A stretch of 64,000 nt of DNA, taken from Calditrichota bacterium (lineage in GTDB: Bacteria; Calditrichota; Calditrichia; Calditrichales; Calditrichaceae). Both the position numbers and the translations under genes were made by a program. The stretch spans positions 1-64,000 of the forward strand of contig RQOG01000038.1 in the NCBI GenBank assembly GCA_003854985.1, written 5' to 3'. The first letter of the stretch is position 1; each line of letters starts with the position of its first letter. The notes under the pieces were generated by a model, which ran no database searches, was not told the origin of the DNA, and saw only the letters and a program-made list of their open reading frames with translations. Positions 26,664-34,813 of the stretch are shown in pieces.

Positions 26664-26936
26664 TTATTTATTTAATCTATCAATGAATTTTTTCAGAATA
26701 GCATCCGGTTTTTTTAATTCTCTTGAACCCCGGGTAATTTTACATAAACTGAGATGTAATTCTTTTGCTATTTTTCTTTGGGTTTCTCCCCGATCCAGCC
26801 GTTTTACAAGTTCCCATCTTAAACCGATATCATGCAGTTCTTTGGGAGTAAGAATACTTTCCAGAAACTGCCGGATTTCTTTGGGATTGTTTGTTCCGGC
26901 CAGAACAGAAGTCATTTCATTTATATTTTTGTTCAC
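26664..26936 (-). CDS. trpR: Trp repressor-family protein
   Basis: A 90-residue TrpR-superfamily helical repressor. The middle 'LTPKELHDIGLRWELVKRLDRGETQRKIAKELHLSLCKITRGSREL' follows the E. coli TrpR pattern, including the helix-turn-helix (about 55-75) and the 'ITRGS' recognition element. The start is GTG at 26936, with GGAG 9 nt upstream. That GGAG is inside a dyad at 26941-26960, so binding of the repressor would cover its own ribosome binding site region and promoter start. It leads the trpR-trpB2-small protein operon. TrpR proteins use L-tryptophan as corepressor; a YerC-like subgroup without known ligand is the alternative. Confidence 0.88.
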   Translation of the reverse strand: MNKNINEMTSVLAGTNNPKEIRQFLESILTPKELHDIGLRWELVKRLDRGETQRKIAKELHLSLCKITRGSRELKKPDAILKKFIDRLNK

Positions 26937-26940
26937 TTTT

Positions 26941-26991
26941 TGTTACTCCAAATAGTAACAGGAAGATAAATGACTCAACAATAAAATGCAA
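26941..26991 (-). promoter_or_regulatory. Promoter and operator of the trpR-trpB2 operon
   Basis: On the - strand a -35-like TTGCAT (26991-26986), a 17-nt spacer and a -10-like TATCTT (26968-26963) are followed at once by the dyad TGTTACT/AGTAACA (26941-26947 and 26954-26960, 6-nt centre). The dyad covers the expected transcription start, and the GGAG ribosome binding site lies at its edge. This is the layout of an autorepressed operon. TrpR as the binder is inferred from adjacency. Confidence 0.65.
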
Positions 26992-27049
26992 ATAAATATT
27001 AAAAGAAGTAAAAATTATTCTGACAGGATAATATATTTATAAACGGCGT

Positions 27050-27754
27050 TTAAAACTTACCAGCGGCATTTTCAAGCACAATTTCATTGATGCGCACGGT
27101 TGACGGCTGTTTCAGACAATAGAGAACAGCGCCGGCAACATCGCCGGCACGCAGCATTTTTGTGCGGTCCCAGTTAAAGGGTAAATCATTATGAAATGTT
27201 GTATTAACACTGGCGGGAAAGATCGTGGTGACCCGGATACCTTCGGCCGTATGTTCTTCCCGCAAAGTGTCGGCTAAAGCTTTTAAACCGAATTTGGAAA
27301 CAGCGTATCCGCCCCATTCCGGGAAAACCTGTTTACCGGCGGCGGAATTAATAAAAATTACCTGACCGCCTTCTTTTAATTCCGGAATAAGTTTTTGTGA
27401 TAATAAGAAAGGAGCAGTAAGATTGATTTCAATTTGTTCCCGCCACTCTTTCGGTTTCATCCGGCTCAGTTTACCCACATAGACAATTCCGGCGCTATGA
27501 ATGATCGCTTTAAACTGTCCGTCAAGCTGTTTGATAAATTCCCTGGCCCTGCCGATATCTTCCTCATTGGTTATATCGCATAGCAAAGGAAAAACAGCGC
27601 CGCCCTCAGCCTGGATATATTCTGCGACGCTGTTAAGTCTTTCCGCGGACCGGCCTATAATAACAACCGCATAACCCGCATCAGCAAGCTGCCGGGCGAT
27701 CTCTGCGCCTATTCCTTTACTGGCGCCGGTTACAGCAATAATTTTAGATGACAT
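27050..27754 (-). CDS. SDR oxidoreductase, probable sepiapterin reductase-type
   Basis: A 234-residue classical SDR. The cofactor motif is [12 protein letters not shown] (residues 7-18), the NADP-type 'IIGRSAERL' follows the second strand, 'HSAGI' lies near 87, and the catalytic Ser and YAVSK lie near 136 and 149-153. FabG-like proteins share these motifs, but the gene overlaps folE by 11 bp and is the last of an operon with two 6-pyruvoyl-tetrahydropterin synthase homologues. The obvious role is therefore reduction of the pterin side chain, as sepiapterin reductase does. This assignment rests mainly on context. The C-terminus is short ('[13 protein letters not shown]'). Confidence 0.85.
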   Translation of the reverse strand: MSSKIIAVTGASKGIGAEIARQLADAGYAVVIIGRSAERLNSVAEYIQAEGGAVFPLLCDITNEEDIGRAREFIKQLDGQFKAIIHSAGIVYVGKLSRMKPKEWREQIEINLTAPFLLSQKLIPELKEGGQVIFINSAAGKQVFPEWGGYAVSKFGLKALADTLREEHTAEGIRVTTIFPASVNTTFHNDLPFNWDRTKMLRAGDVAGAVLYCLKQPSTVRINEIVLENAAGKF

Positions 27755-28313
27755 TCCGCCGCTCTTTATGCAGAAGATTTAAAAATTCTGTCCGCGTTTT
27801 CTCATCGTCTTTAAACGAACCGATCATGGCCGAAGTAATCATCCTGGCCTGATCTTTCTGAACGCCGCGCATCATCATGCACATGTGCTGACCTTCCACG
27901 ATAACGCCTACGCCGTCCGGTTTAAGGGTATCGTTTATAATATCGGCAATCTGCTGGGTCATCATTTCCTGGATCTGCAGCCGGCGGGCAAACATCTCCA
28001 CGATACGGGGTATTTTACTAAGACCTACCACTTTGCCTTTCGGAATATACCCCACGTGAACAACCCCGAAAAAAGGCAACAAATGATGTTCACACAGACT
28101 ATAATACTCGATATTGGCCACCACTACCATTTCATCGTATTTAACGTCAAATATGGCGTCATTTATTAAGCGCTTTGGATCTTTATGATATCCCTGGGTT
28201 ACTTCCCGATACATTTTTGCAACCCGGAATGGTGTACTTTTTAAGCCCTGCCGGTCCGGGTCTTCGCCGATTTCCAGTAAAATCTCTTTGACTGCTGCTT
28301 CTATACCCTTCAT
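27744..28313 (-). CDS. folE: GTP cyclohydrolase I
   Basis: This enzyme converts GTP to 7,8-dihydroneopterin triphosphate, the first step to folate and tetrahydrobiopterin. The 189-residue sequence has the family core: '[19 protein letters not shown]' (about 16-34), the zinc ligands in '[12 protein letters not shown]' (about 72-83) and '[11 protein letters not shown]' (about 141-151), and '[19 protein letters not shown]'. It begins in an ATGA overlap with the upstream pterin synthase gene and overlaps the downstream SDR. Placement among pterin synthase genes rather than folB/folK/folP argues for a tetrahydropterin cofactor, not folate, as the product of this operon. Confidence 0.97.
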   Translation of the reverse strand: MKGIEAAVKEILLEIGEDPDRQGLKSTPFRVAKMYREVTQGYHKDPKRLINDAIFDVKYDEMVVVANIEYYSLCEHHLLPFFGVVHVGYIPKGKVVGLSKIPRIVEMFARRLQIQEMMTQQIADIINDTLKPDGVGVIVEGQHMCMMMRGVQKDQARMITSAMIGSFKDDEKTRTEFLNLLHKERRNVI

Positions 28314-28726
28314 CTATTTTTCCTTCCTGTTTCAAAATAGTTATTATTTGTTTCCCAGAGTTTTAAATGATAAAGCAAATTCCGGGGAAGTCGTTTATTT
28401 AATTCCTGCCACAAAAATTGAATAATTATTTCACCTGTTGCAATATGATTTTTAAAAAATTCAGTTTCTTTATTTAAATGTTTATAATCCATGGTTTTTA
28501 ACAGATCGTTCACAACGCGATCCAGTTCAGCAAGCGACATAATCATGCCGGTTTCAGGATGCAGTTCACCGCTGACGGTAACTTCGAGTTTATAATCATG
28601 GCCATGGCCGTTTATATTATTGCATTTGTCATAGATCATAAAATTTTCCGCATCGCTTAATGAAGGTGAATGTAGACGGTGAGCGGCGCTGAACCAGTAG
28701 ATACGGCCTAATCCGATATGCGGCAT
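28310..28726 (-). CDS. 6-pyruvoyl-tetrahydropterin synthase homologue 2, altered catalytic residues
   Basis: A 138-residue PTPS/QueD-family protein. The start is ATG 28726 ([17 protein letters not shown]), 9 nt after GGAGG and one base after the stop codon of the paralogue upstream. Zinc ligands are kept in 'FSAAH' and 'NGHGHDYKL', and the nucleophile Cys in '[11 protein letters not shown]'. The catalytic Asp-His pair (DHKxL in animal PTPS and in the neighbour) reads 'DYKHL' here, so the His is replaced by Tyr. The pterin-binding 'TTENIA' reads 'ATGEIII', which keeps the Glu. The gene is intact, so a changed reaction or a heteromeric partner role is more likely than decay. Confidence 0.88.
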   Translation of the reverse strand: MPHIGLGRIYWFSAAHRLHSPSLSDAENFMIYDKCNNINGHGHDYKLEVTVSGELHPETGMIMSLAELDRVVNDLLKTMDYKHLNKETEFFKNHIATGEIIIQFLWQELNKRLPRNLLYHLKLWETNNNYFETGRKNR

Positions 28727-28727
28727 A

Positions 28728-29156
28728 TTATATTTCCTCCCATACTTCCGCGAAAAGGTCAAACCGTTCATATAGCCGGATTCCGGATAGTTTTAATCTG
28801 CCGGATAAAGAAGATAATCCCAGCTTTATCTGCTCGAAGAGAACAAGGGCGATATTCTCCGTTGTAGGAATTTTATCCCTGAAATAAGGCGTATCGAGGT
28901 TTAAAAATTTGTGATCAAAATTAATAAGTATCTTATTCACCAGCTTTTTAAGATCGGTTAAATTAATGATCATACCCGTTTGCGCGTCTACCTGGCCGCC
29001 CACGGTAACATACAATTCATAATTATGGCCGTGACCATAAGGACTGACGCAAAGGCCGAATTCTTTATTGTTTTTTTCTTCACTCCAGTCTTCCCGCCAA
29101 TATCGGTGACTGGCGGAAAACTCAAACTTTTTGGTAATCGTGACGTTTTTTTCCAT
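28728..29156 (-). CDS. 6-pyruvoyl-tetrahydropterin synthase homologue 1
   Basis: PTPS converts dihydroneopterin triphosphate to 6-pyruvoyl-tetrahydropterin; QueD is the related 6-carboxy enzyme. The 142-residue protein starts at ATG 29156 (MEKNVTITKKFEFSASH), behind GGGGAA; the TTG at 29162 is rejected. All key residues are present: zinc ligands in 'FSASHRYW' and 'YGHGHNYEL', the Cys in 'FGLCVSPYGHGH', the Asp-His in 'DHKFLNLDTPYF' and 'PTTENIAL'. The spacing and the 'NLTDLKKLV ... DHK' stretch resemble the animal-type enzyme more than QueD. No other queuosine gene is near, while folE and an SDR are, which favours tetrahydrobiopterin synthesis. Confidence 0.92.
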   Translation of the reverse strand: MEKNVTITKKFEFSASHRYWREDWSEEKNNKEFGLCVSPYGHGHNYELYVTVGGQVDAQTGMIINLTDLKKLVNKILINFDHKFLNLDTPYFRDKIPTTENIALVLFEQIKLGLSSLSGRLKLSGIRLYERFDLFAEVWEEI

Positions 29157-29203
29157 GATCAAATTCCCCGGATGCCCGTACTATAACTTTATTCTACTCT
29201 AAA

Positions 29204-30283
29204 CTATTCCTTTAAATCTTCATTGATGATTGATACTATTTTATCCGCAGACCGCTCCCAGGTTAACTGAGCGGCGTAGGCTCTGCCGATCCTGCCCATT
29301 TTTATTCTTTCGGATTTATTTTCGATAAGTGATTTAACGGCACGTTTAAGTTCCATAAGGTTACCGGTCCGGCAAAGCAGGCCGCAGTCTTTTGGAATAA
29401 CTTCCGACACGGCTGCGGCATCATAGGCTACAACCGGTATGCCTGATGCCAGGGCTTCAAGATAAACCAGGCCGAAGGTTTCGTGATAACTTGGCATACA
29501 GAAAATATCTGCGTTTTTAAAAAATCCCGCTATCTGCACCCGGTCGCCAATATCTCCGTGAAAGGTAATGTAAATATCCAATCCCAATGATTTTGATATA
29601 TTCCGGTTCTCCTTAAGCCCGGGTCCGCCTCCGACAATATCCACTTTTATTTTTATCCGGTCCTCCAAAAGCAAACCGGTCATTTTTATCAGATCGGCAA
29701 TACCTTTACGCGGATACTGTTTGGCTACACACAGAACAGAAGGAGTCTTTTTTATCAATACCGGTTGACTATCCAGCAAATTATTCCACAGGCCAAAGTC
29801 AATACCCGGATAAACCACCGATATTTTACCATGACTGACCGCATAATATTTGTGAACCATACGGGCGGTATATTGCGACGGCACAAAAATCCGGCGGGCT
29901 TTTTGTACGTTCCTTTTTTCCAGCTCTGCCTGCATGGCCAGTTGTTTTGCACTTTCGCCGGATTCAAAACGCACAATATCGGCTAAAATACCGCCGTTGA
30001 TGGCATAATAAGGCGGCAATGTATTCGTATTCAGAAGATAACCGTCGAAGTCACTGCCAATGATAATATCAAAATTTTTGAAATCTTTTGTCCGCAATTT
30101 TTTATTAAAATCTTTCCGGAATGCCGTTAAATCCTGCGGTAAATTCCCGGGAATTTCAGGCGAAATTATTGTACAGAAATGACCCGATTCCCTGAAAGCC
30201 TGCCGGTAACTCAGCAAAGTCTGTACAACGCCGGAGCCGATGCGCACATCCAGCGGATAAGAAGTTAATAAAGCGATTTTCAA
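29204..30283 (-). CDS. GT4-family glycosyltransferase at the head of the pterin operon
   Basis: A 359-residue GT-B glycosyltransferase of family 4. The N-terminus 'MKIALLTSYPLDVRIGSGVVQTL' is the first nucleotide-fold strand and Gly loop, 'VLCVAKQYPRKGI' (about 185-197) starts the donor domain, and 'SYHETFGLVYLEALASGIPVVA' (about 268-289) holds the EX7E donor motif. The start must be TTG (30283), since a stop lies four codons upstream. It is the first gene of the operon, 47 nt before PTPS homologue 1, with no other sugar gene near. Cyanobacterial BGluT and the limipterin enzyme of green sulfur bacteria are glycosyltransferases that modify tetrahydrobiopterin, so a pterin acceptor is the best guess from context. 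Confidence 0.88.
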   Translation of the reverse strand: MKIALLTSYPLDVRIGSGVVQTLLSYRQAFRESGHFCTIISPEIPGNLPQDLTAFRKDFNKKLRTKDFKNFDIIIGSDFDGYLLNTNTLPPYYAINGGILADIVRFESGESAKQLAMQAELEKRNVQKARRIFVPSQYTARMVHKYYAVSHGKISVVYPGIDFGLWNNLLDSQPVLIKKTPSVLCVAKQYPRKGIADLIKMTGLLLEDRIKIKVDIVGGGPGLKENRNISKSLGLDIYITFHGDIGDRVQIAGFFKNADIFCMPSYHETFGLVYLEALASGIPVVAYDAAAVSEVIPKDCGLLCRTGNLMELKRAVKSLIENKSERIKMGRIGRAYAAQLTWERSADKIVSIINEDLKE

Positions 30284-30561
30284 GGTATTCTTTTATTTAG
30301 TTGACAAACAAGATGAAGATAATAACAGGAAACAAATAAAAGCAATAAATATAAAAAATGTTTGGTTTATCCGAACAATCATTCCCGATATCTTTTCTGG
30401 AAATGTGTGAATCGGCTCAGTCCGCTTTTCCCCTTTACTAAACCATATAACCCGGTTTATTCATAAAAATTTCAATGCAGAAATGAGTTTTATTTTTTCA
30501 AAGTAAATAAACGGGAGTAAATATTCCCGGAAATTCGTTCAATGCAAAAAGGAGTTCAAAC

Positions 30562-31194
30562 ATGACCCATTTATTGAGTATATTAACGGCATTGTTTTTA
30601 TTATTTAATGTTTTATCCGGTCAGACGAAAACCAATGAAAAGGAAATGAATATGGGAAGTAAATCAGACACAGCCACCTTAGGCGCCGGATGTTTCTGGT
30701 GCGTGGAAGCTATATTCGAAAATCTTAACGGCGTGGAAAAAGTGATTTCCGGGTATAGCGGCGGGCATGTGGAAAATCCGTCTTATCAGGAAGTATGCAC
30801 CGGGGAAACCGGTCATGCCGAAGCTGTTCAGATTCAATATGATCCGGCTGTAATATCTTTTGAAGAAATATTGAATGTCTTTTGGCGCACCCATGATCCC
30901 ACAACGTTAAACCGGCAGGGCGGCGATGTGGGAACGCAATATCGTTCCGCTATTTTTTATCATAATGAAGAACAAAAGAAAATTGCCGAAAAATCCAAAG
31001 CCGAAATCGATCAATCCGGTTTATGGGAAGATCCGATAGTTACGGAAATAACGTCGTTTACCAATTTTTATAAAGCCGAAAGTTATCATCAGAACTATTT
31101 TGCAGAGAACCCGGATCAGGCCTATTGCCGCATTGTTATAAATCCGAAGGTGGAAAAATTCAAAAAGAATTTTAAAGACCAATTAAAAAAGTAA
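30562..31194 (+). CDS. msrA: Peptide-methionine (S)-S-oxide reductase, exported form
   Basis: MsrA repairs oxidised methionine. The catalytic 'GAGCFWCVEAIFENL' places the nucleophile at Cys44 and a neighbouring Cys at 47, followed by 'GYSGGHVENPSYQEVCTGETGHAEAVQI' and 'GTQYRSAIFYHNEEQ', all diagnostic. The first 22 residues ('LLSILTALFLLFNVLSGQ') form a signal peptide, so this copy acts in the periplasm. The ATG at 30562 follows GGAG. It is transcribed alone after a 278-bp gap from the divergent glycosyltransferase. Resolving electrons must come from an exported thiol system not seen here. Confidence 0.96.
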   Translation: MTHLLSILTALFLLFNVLSGQTKTNEKEMNMGSKSDTATLGAGCFWCVEAIFENLNGVEKVISGYSGGHVENPSYQEVCTGETGHAEAVQIQYDPAVISFEEILNVFWRTHDPTTLNRQGGDVGTQYRSAIFYHNEEQKKIAEKSKAEIDQSGLWEDPIVTEITSFTNFYKAESYHQNYFAENPDQAYCRIVINPKVEKFKKNFKDQLKK

Positions 31195-31395
31195 TATTTT
31201 TTTTCATAGCTTGTGAAAACAAACAGCGTATAAAATCTACTTTGATACAAACGACTGACAGCATCAAAAGACCGGTCCCGGAAAGTAAATAAAATTTCCT
31301 CATTTATATTTTTTCTTTTATAAAAAACTGTTATTTTACATTTAATTATATATAGTTATTTTTTACAGACAATAATGCTGAATTAGGAGGAAAAT

Positions 31396-33294
31396 ATGAA
31401 ATCCGGAAACAGCACACATTGGATAGGTTGGTTTTTTTCCATAATTTTTATGGTGTTTTCTTCAGGCGCCCTGAATGCCGGCGAGTCTGATGATATCCAC
31501 ACCTGGGAAATGAAGGAAATTGAGCTGAAAGCGGAAAATTCCTATGCTAATTTTTATACGGATGTTACCTGCTGGGTGGAACTAAAAGGTCCCGGATTTT
31601 CAAAACGGGTTTATGGTTTCTGGGATGGCGATAATGTGTATAAAGTCCGGGTGGCAGCGACAGCGCCCGGGAAATGGGAATGGGTCAGCGGATCGAATCA
31701 ACCGGATGATAAAGGTCTGAACAATCAAAGCGGAACATTTACCACCGTCGAATGGACTGAAGAAGAAAAAGCGGCCAATCCCAACCGGCACGGTTTTATT
31801 CGTCCGACGCCGAACGGGCATGCCCTTCAACACGCCGATGGCACACCCTTTTTTATGATAGGCGATACCTGGCTGGCCGCAACCACCTGGCGCCTGCCTT
31901 ACCGGAATGCGCCCGCCAATCCGGATTATTTACCCGGCCCGGGCATCGGTTTTGAAGACGCTGTGGCTTATCGTAAAGGACAGGGATTTAATTCCGTGAG
32001 CATGATTGCCAGTTACCCGAACTGGGAATCGGACTGTAATCCCAGCACCTACGCCGATTCCAACGGCATTTACCTGCGCAACGCCTGGGAGAAATTTGAC
32101 TACCTGGCGGCAGACGGAAATATGACGGCTAAAAACATGCGGGACGAGTATGGAAACAGGCCCTTCAAAATGTCCGATAAACATCCCGGTGTAGCCGATT
32201 TTGACCGGATTATTCCGGCATATTTCCAAAGCCTGGATAAAAAGATGCAGCATCTTTCCGATGAAGGTTTTACGCCGCTGATTGAAACCGTGCGCCGGGA
32301 TATGTGCCCTTCCTGGAAAGCTTATTTTGATTTCAATGAATCCTATGCCCGTTATGTGCAATACCTGATTTCCCGCTACGGGGCTTTTAATATTTTATTC
32401 AGCGGTATTCACCTGGACTGGATTCCCAAAGAATACAGCCTTACAGCCGATGAATTTAACGAAGCCCTGACCTATCATTTAAATAAATACGGACCTTTGC
32501 CTTTCGGTCAGCCGCATACCGTTTTGATCAATAATTCAACGTACAGACAGTTCGGCCATGACCAGGATTGTCCCTGGCTGACCATGCACAGCGTGGGCAA
32601 TAAACCGCGCGATCATCGGGTCAGCGATTCCCTGGAAATACTTTTCAGACTCGATCCTCCTTACCCGGCCATTAATTTTGAACCCTATTACACCGGCTGG
32701 CATCATGAAATCAATCCGCCCAGCCGGGAACACCCGCCGGCCAATTCGGAGCGCGACCTCTATTTTTCCCGTTCCCAGATGTACTGCTCTGTTTTATCCG
32801 GAGGTCTGTCCGGCCATGTGCACGGCACATCGGCCTATGATTTTACCACGACGGGCGAGCCGGACGGCATGCGTCATCATATCTGGGACGCCTTGCGTTT
32901 TGAATCCGCTAATTATATGCGGCATTTAAAATCGTTTATCATGTCCGAAGGGGCAAGGTTCCAGGATTTACAGTTAGGTTCGCAGAATATTAATCCGCAG
33001 CGGGCGCCGGGCAGTCCGCTGATGGGCATGGACGGCTGGTCTTTTATGATGCAGACCCCGGAAAAGGATCTGGCCTTTTTATACTTCGAAAACCTGGCCG
33101 TATTGCCGGAGTTAAGCGGATTTAAAGAAAATGCCGCTTACACGCTGCAATGGTATGATCCCATTACAGGCGCATGGCTGGAAAAAATAGCCCTGAAAGC
33201 AGATAAAGAAGGGAAGATAAAGCTGACGTCCTTCCCGGACGGACAGAATCCTGCAAAGCGCGACTGGGCGGCGAAGATTAAACAGGAAGACTAA
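31396..33294 (+). CDS. Secreted DUF5060/DUF4038 glycoside hydrolase-like protein
   Basis: A 632-residue secreted protein with the architecture of GH140-like glycosidases. It has a signal peptide (1-27), then a DUF5060 beta domain ('YANFYTDVTCWVELKGPGF', about 50-68). A DUF4038 TIM-barrel follows, starting 'PNGHALQHADGTPFFMIGDTWLA' (about 137-159), and a C-terminal sandwich ('YTLQWYDPITGAWLEKIAL', near 590) resembles the putative collagen-binding domain of this family. Aromatic/acidic segments such as 'GIHLDWIPKEYS' and 'INFEPYYTGWHHE' (about 335 and 425) could hold catalytic acids. The start follows AGGAGG. With the GH8 and CE15 genes about 9-13 kb further on, a plant-polysaccharide role is likely. 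Confidence 0.85.
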   Translation: MKSGNSTHWIGWFFSIIFMVFSSGALNAGESDDIHTWEMKEIELKAENSYANFYTDVTCWVELKGPGFSKRVYGFWDGDNVYKVRVAATAPGKWEWVSGSNQPDDKGLNNQSGTFTTVEWTEEEKAANPNRHGFIRPTPNGHALQHADGTPFFMIGDTWLAATTWRLPYRNAPANPDYLPGPGIGFEDAVAYRKGQGFNSVSMIASYPNWESDCNPSTYADSNGIYLRNAWEKFDYLAADGNMTAKNMRDEYGNRPFKMSDKHPGVADFDRIIPAYFQSLDKKMQHLSDEGFTPLIETVRRDMCPSWKAYFDFNESYARYVQYLISRYGAFNILFSGIHLDWIPKEYSLTADEFNEALTYHLNKYGPLPFGQPHTVLINNSTYRQFGHDQDCPWLTMHSVGNKPRDHRVSDSLEILFRLDPPYPAINFEPYYTGWHHEINPPSREHPPANSERDLYFSRSQMYCSVLSGGLSGHVHGTSAYDFTTTGEPDGMRHHIWDALRFESANYMRHLKSFIMSEGARFQDLQLGSQNINPQRAPGSPLMGMDGWSFMMQTPEKDLAFLYFENLAVLPELSGFKENAAYTLQWYDPITGAWLEKIALKADKEGKIKLTSFPDGQNPAKRDWAAKIKQED

Positions 33295-33730
33295 TCAATT
33301 TTAAGGACAGACAGAGTATAGGCGCTTAGCTACTTGGTGATGATTGGTTCTATTTGGTAAGAATTTTTACCAATAGGAATAAAATATACAACCACGAAGG
33401 GCACGAAACGAAATTTGATGAATAGCTTAACCATGTATCAGTTTAACCTTTGAAGTTGGTGGTAATTTATAGTCCGGAAGATGGTTATCGGGTGGTTAGT
33501 TGTTTTGATTAAAAACAAATAAATAATAGAATCAAAAAAAATAAAAACAGTATAATAGTATTTTCTTCGTGCTTTTCGTGTCCTTCGTGGTGGAAAATTT
33601 TTTTTAAATAACCAATAATTTGACAAGATTCAAATACACTAATACCGGATTGCTAACGTTTTTATAGATTATTATATTGGGAAAGAATTTTTCTAATTGG
33701 AATAAAATATACTACCACGAAGGACACGAA
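33295..33730. other. Intergenic region with a degenerate copy of the GxxExxY gene leader
   Basis: No intact gene is seen. The stretch 33356-33425 aligns with 33680-33749, the leader and first codons of the GxxExxY gene: both contain GAATAAAATATAC, then an ACCACGAAGG-CACGAAA box (33391-33408 and 33714-33731) and a GATGAAT segment. A third box in reverse orientation lies at 33565-33592. This looks like a duplicated and truncated 5' end of the gene beside it. The region marks the left side of the accessory island, directly after the DUF4038 gene. Confidence 0.6.
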
Positions 33731-34102
33731 ATGATATTCGATGAATTATCAAATCAGGTAATAGCATGTGCATTAGAAGTCCATCGTAATTTAGGACCCG
33801 GATTATTGGAATCCACTTATGAACAATGTATGGCATATGAAGTAACGCAAAAGAAAATTTCATTTAAGCTTCAATATCTTTTGCCGGTTGAATACAAGTC
33901 GATTAAACTGGATTGCGGATATCGCATAGACATTTTAGTTGAAGATAATTTAATTCTGGAATTAAAAAGTGTTGAAACGATATTGCCAATTCACGAAGCT
34001 CAAATATTGACCTACATGAAATTGGCAAAAATAAAAACAGGTTTATTGATTAATTTTAATGTTAAAAAAATAAAGGAAGGGCTGAAGCGGTTTGTATTAT
34101 AA
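33731..34102 (+). CDS. GxxExxY-family protein
   Basis: A 123-residue protein of the GxxExxY family, named for a motif present here as 'GPGLLESTYEQC' (about 22-33). Other family segments are 'LSNQVIACALEVHRNLG', 'YRIDILVEDNLILELKSV' (the Asp and Glu-x-Lys resemble a PD-(D/E)XK nuclease-like core) and 'HEAQILTYMKLAKIKTGLLINFN'. The ATG at 33731 is chosen because AAGGA lies 7 nt upstream inside the repeated ACCACGAAGGACACGAAA box, and the family normally begins close to this point. The function is unknown; such genes are frequent in accessory DNA. It lies at the left end of the island. Confidence 0.83.
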   Translation: MIFDELSNQVIACALEVHRNLGPGLLESTYEQCMAYEVTQKKISFKLQYLLPVEYKSIKLDCGYRIDILVEDNLILELKSVETILPIHEAQILTYMKLAKIKTGLLINFNVKKIKEGLKRFVL

Positions 34103-34179
34103 CATCTTCAAGTCTCTCATGATGGGGAAAGGATTAATAGTATGGATTTTGTCCCAGCGGGAATCCTTCGCAGGAATGT

Positions 34180-34260
34180 GGGATTTGTGATTGATTCTGA
34201 ATGTCCAATATCGAATATCCAATGGCGAACAATGAAGGCAAATGGGAATTCGAAATGTGG
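34180..34260 (+). repeat. 81-bp direct repeat, left copy
   Basis: This copy begins GGGATTTGTGATTGATTCTG and matches 35922-36002 over 81 positions with about seven mismatches; the first 45 or so bases are identical. The two copies flank the two toxin-antitoxin modules. The rest of the gap 34103-34414 contains only this repeat and the toxin promoter. Confidence 0.85.
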
Positions 34261-34356
34261 ATTTAGATTAAATCTAAGATATGGTTTTTTGATTTGTGGA
34301 GGTTCAAACAGTGCTCGATTAACTTATACCTGATGTCAGCATACCAGTTTATATTC

Positions 34357-34399
34357 TTGACATTTAGTATTTCTTCGTTATATTCTGTACAATTGTACA
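34357..34399 (+). promoter_or_regulatory. Promoter and palindromic operator of the PIN toxin module
   Basis: TTGACA (34357-34362), a 16-nt spacer and TATATT (34379-34384) form a near-consensus promoter. It is followed at once by the perfect 14-bp palindrome TGTACAATTGTACA (34386-34399), about 15 nt before the toxin start. TGTAC/GTACA dyads at this position are typical toxin-antitoxin autorepression sites. Confidence 0.75.
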
Positions 34400-34414
34400 A
34401 AGAAGGAATTGCCC

Positions 34415-34813
34415 GTGAAAATTGTTGTTGATACATCGATTATTATTGCAGTCATCACGAATGAGCGCAATAAGAAAAAATTAATAAAATTAACTGAGGG
34501 TGCAGACTTAATTGCTCCTTCATCGTTGCACTGGGAAATAGCAAATGCCTTTTCAGCGATGTTCAAAAGAAATAGAATTGATTTAGAAAAGGCAAAGATA
34601 GCAATCAAGGAATATAAAAAAATACCAGTCCAATTTTATGATATTCAACTGGAAGCGGCGCTTGAGTATTCTTATGAGTATGATTTATATGCATATGACG
34701 CTTACTTTCTCGTTTGTGCAAAGAATTTAAATGTCCCTTTACTCTCTATAGATAACACACTTATAAAAAAAGCAGAGAAAATAGGCATAAAATTACTTGA
34801 GGTAGAAAAATGA
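34415..34813 (+). CDS. PIN-domain toxin (VapC-like)
   Basis: A 132-residue PIN-domain ribonuclease. The acidic residues expected at the active site are in 'VVDTSIII' (Asp6), 'SLHWEIANAF' (Glu near 43), 'YAYDAYFLVCAK' (Asp near 97) and 'SIDNTL' (Asp near 114). GTG at 34415 is chosen as the start because AAGGA lies 9 nt upstream; the TTG at 34409 is too close. The toxin precedes its antitoxin, with a 4-bp ATGA overlap, which is the reverse of the common vapBC order. VapC toxins usually cleave initiator tRNA or rRNA; this target is not known. Confidence 0.88.
   Translation: MKIVVDTSIIIAVITNERNKKKLIKLTEGADLIAPSSLHWEIANAFSAMFKRNRIDLEKAKIAIKEYKKIPVQFYDIQLEAALEYSYEYDLYAYDAYFLVCAKNLNVPLLSIDNTLIKKAEKIGIKLLEVEK

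Noticed and set aside
34142-34333. 63-codon ORF covering the left 81-bp repeat
   Set aside because: Most of it is the non-coding repeat, which also occurs at 35922 without this frame. There is no conserved feature.
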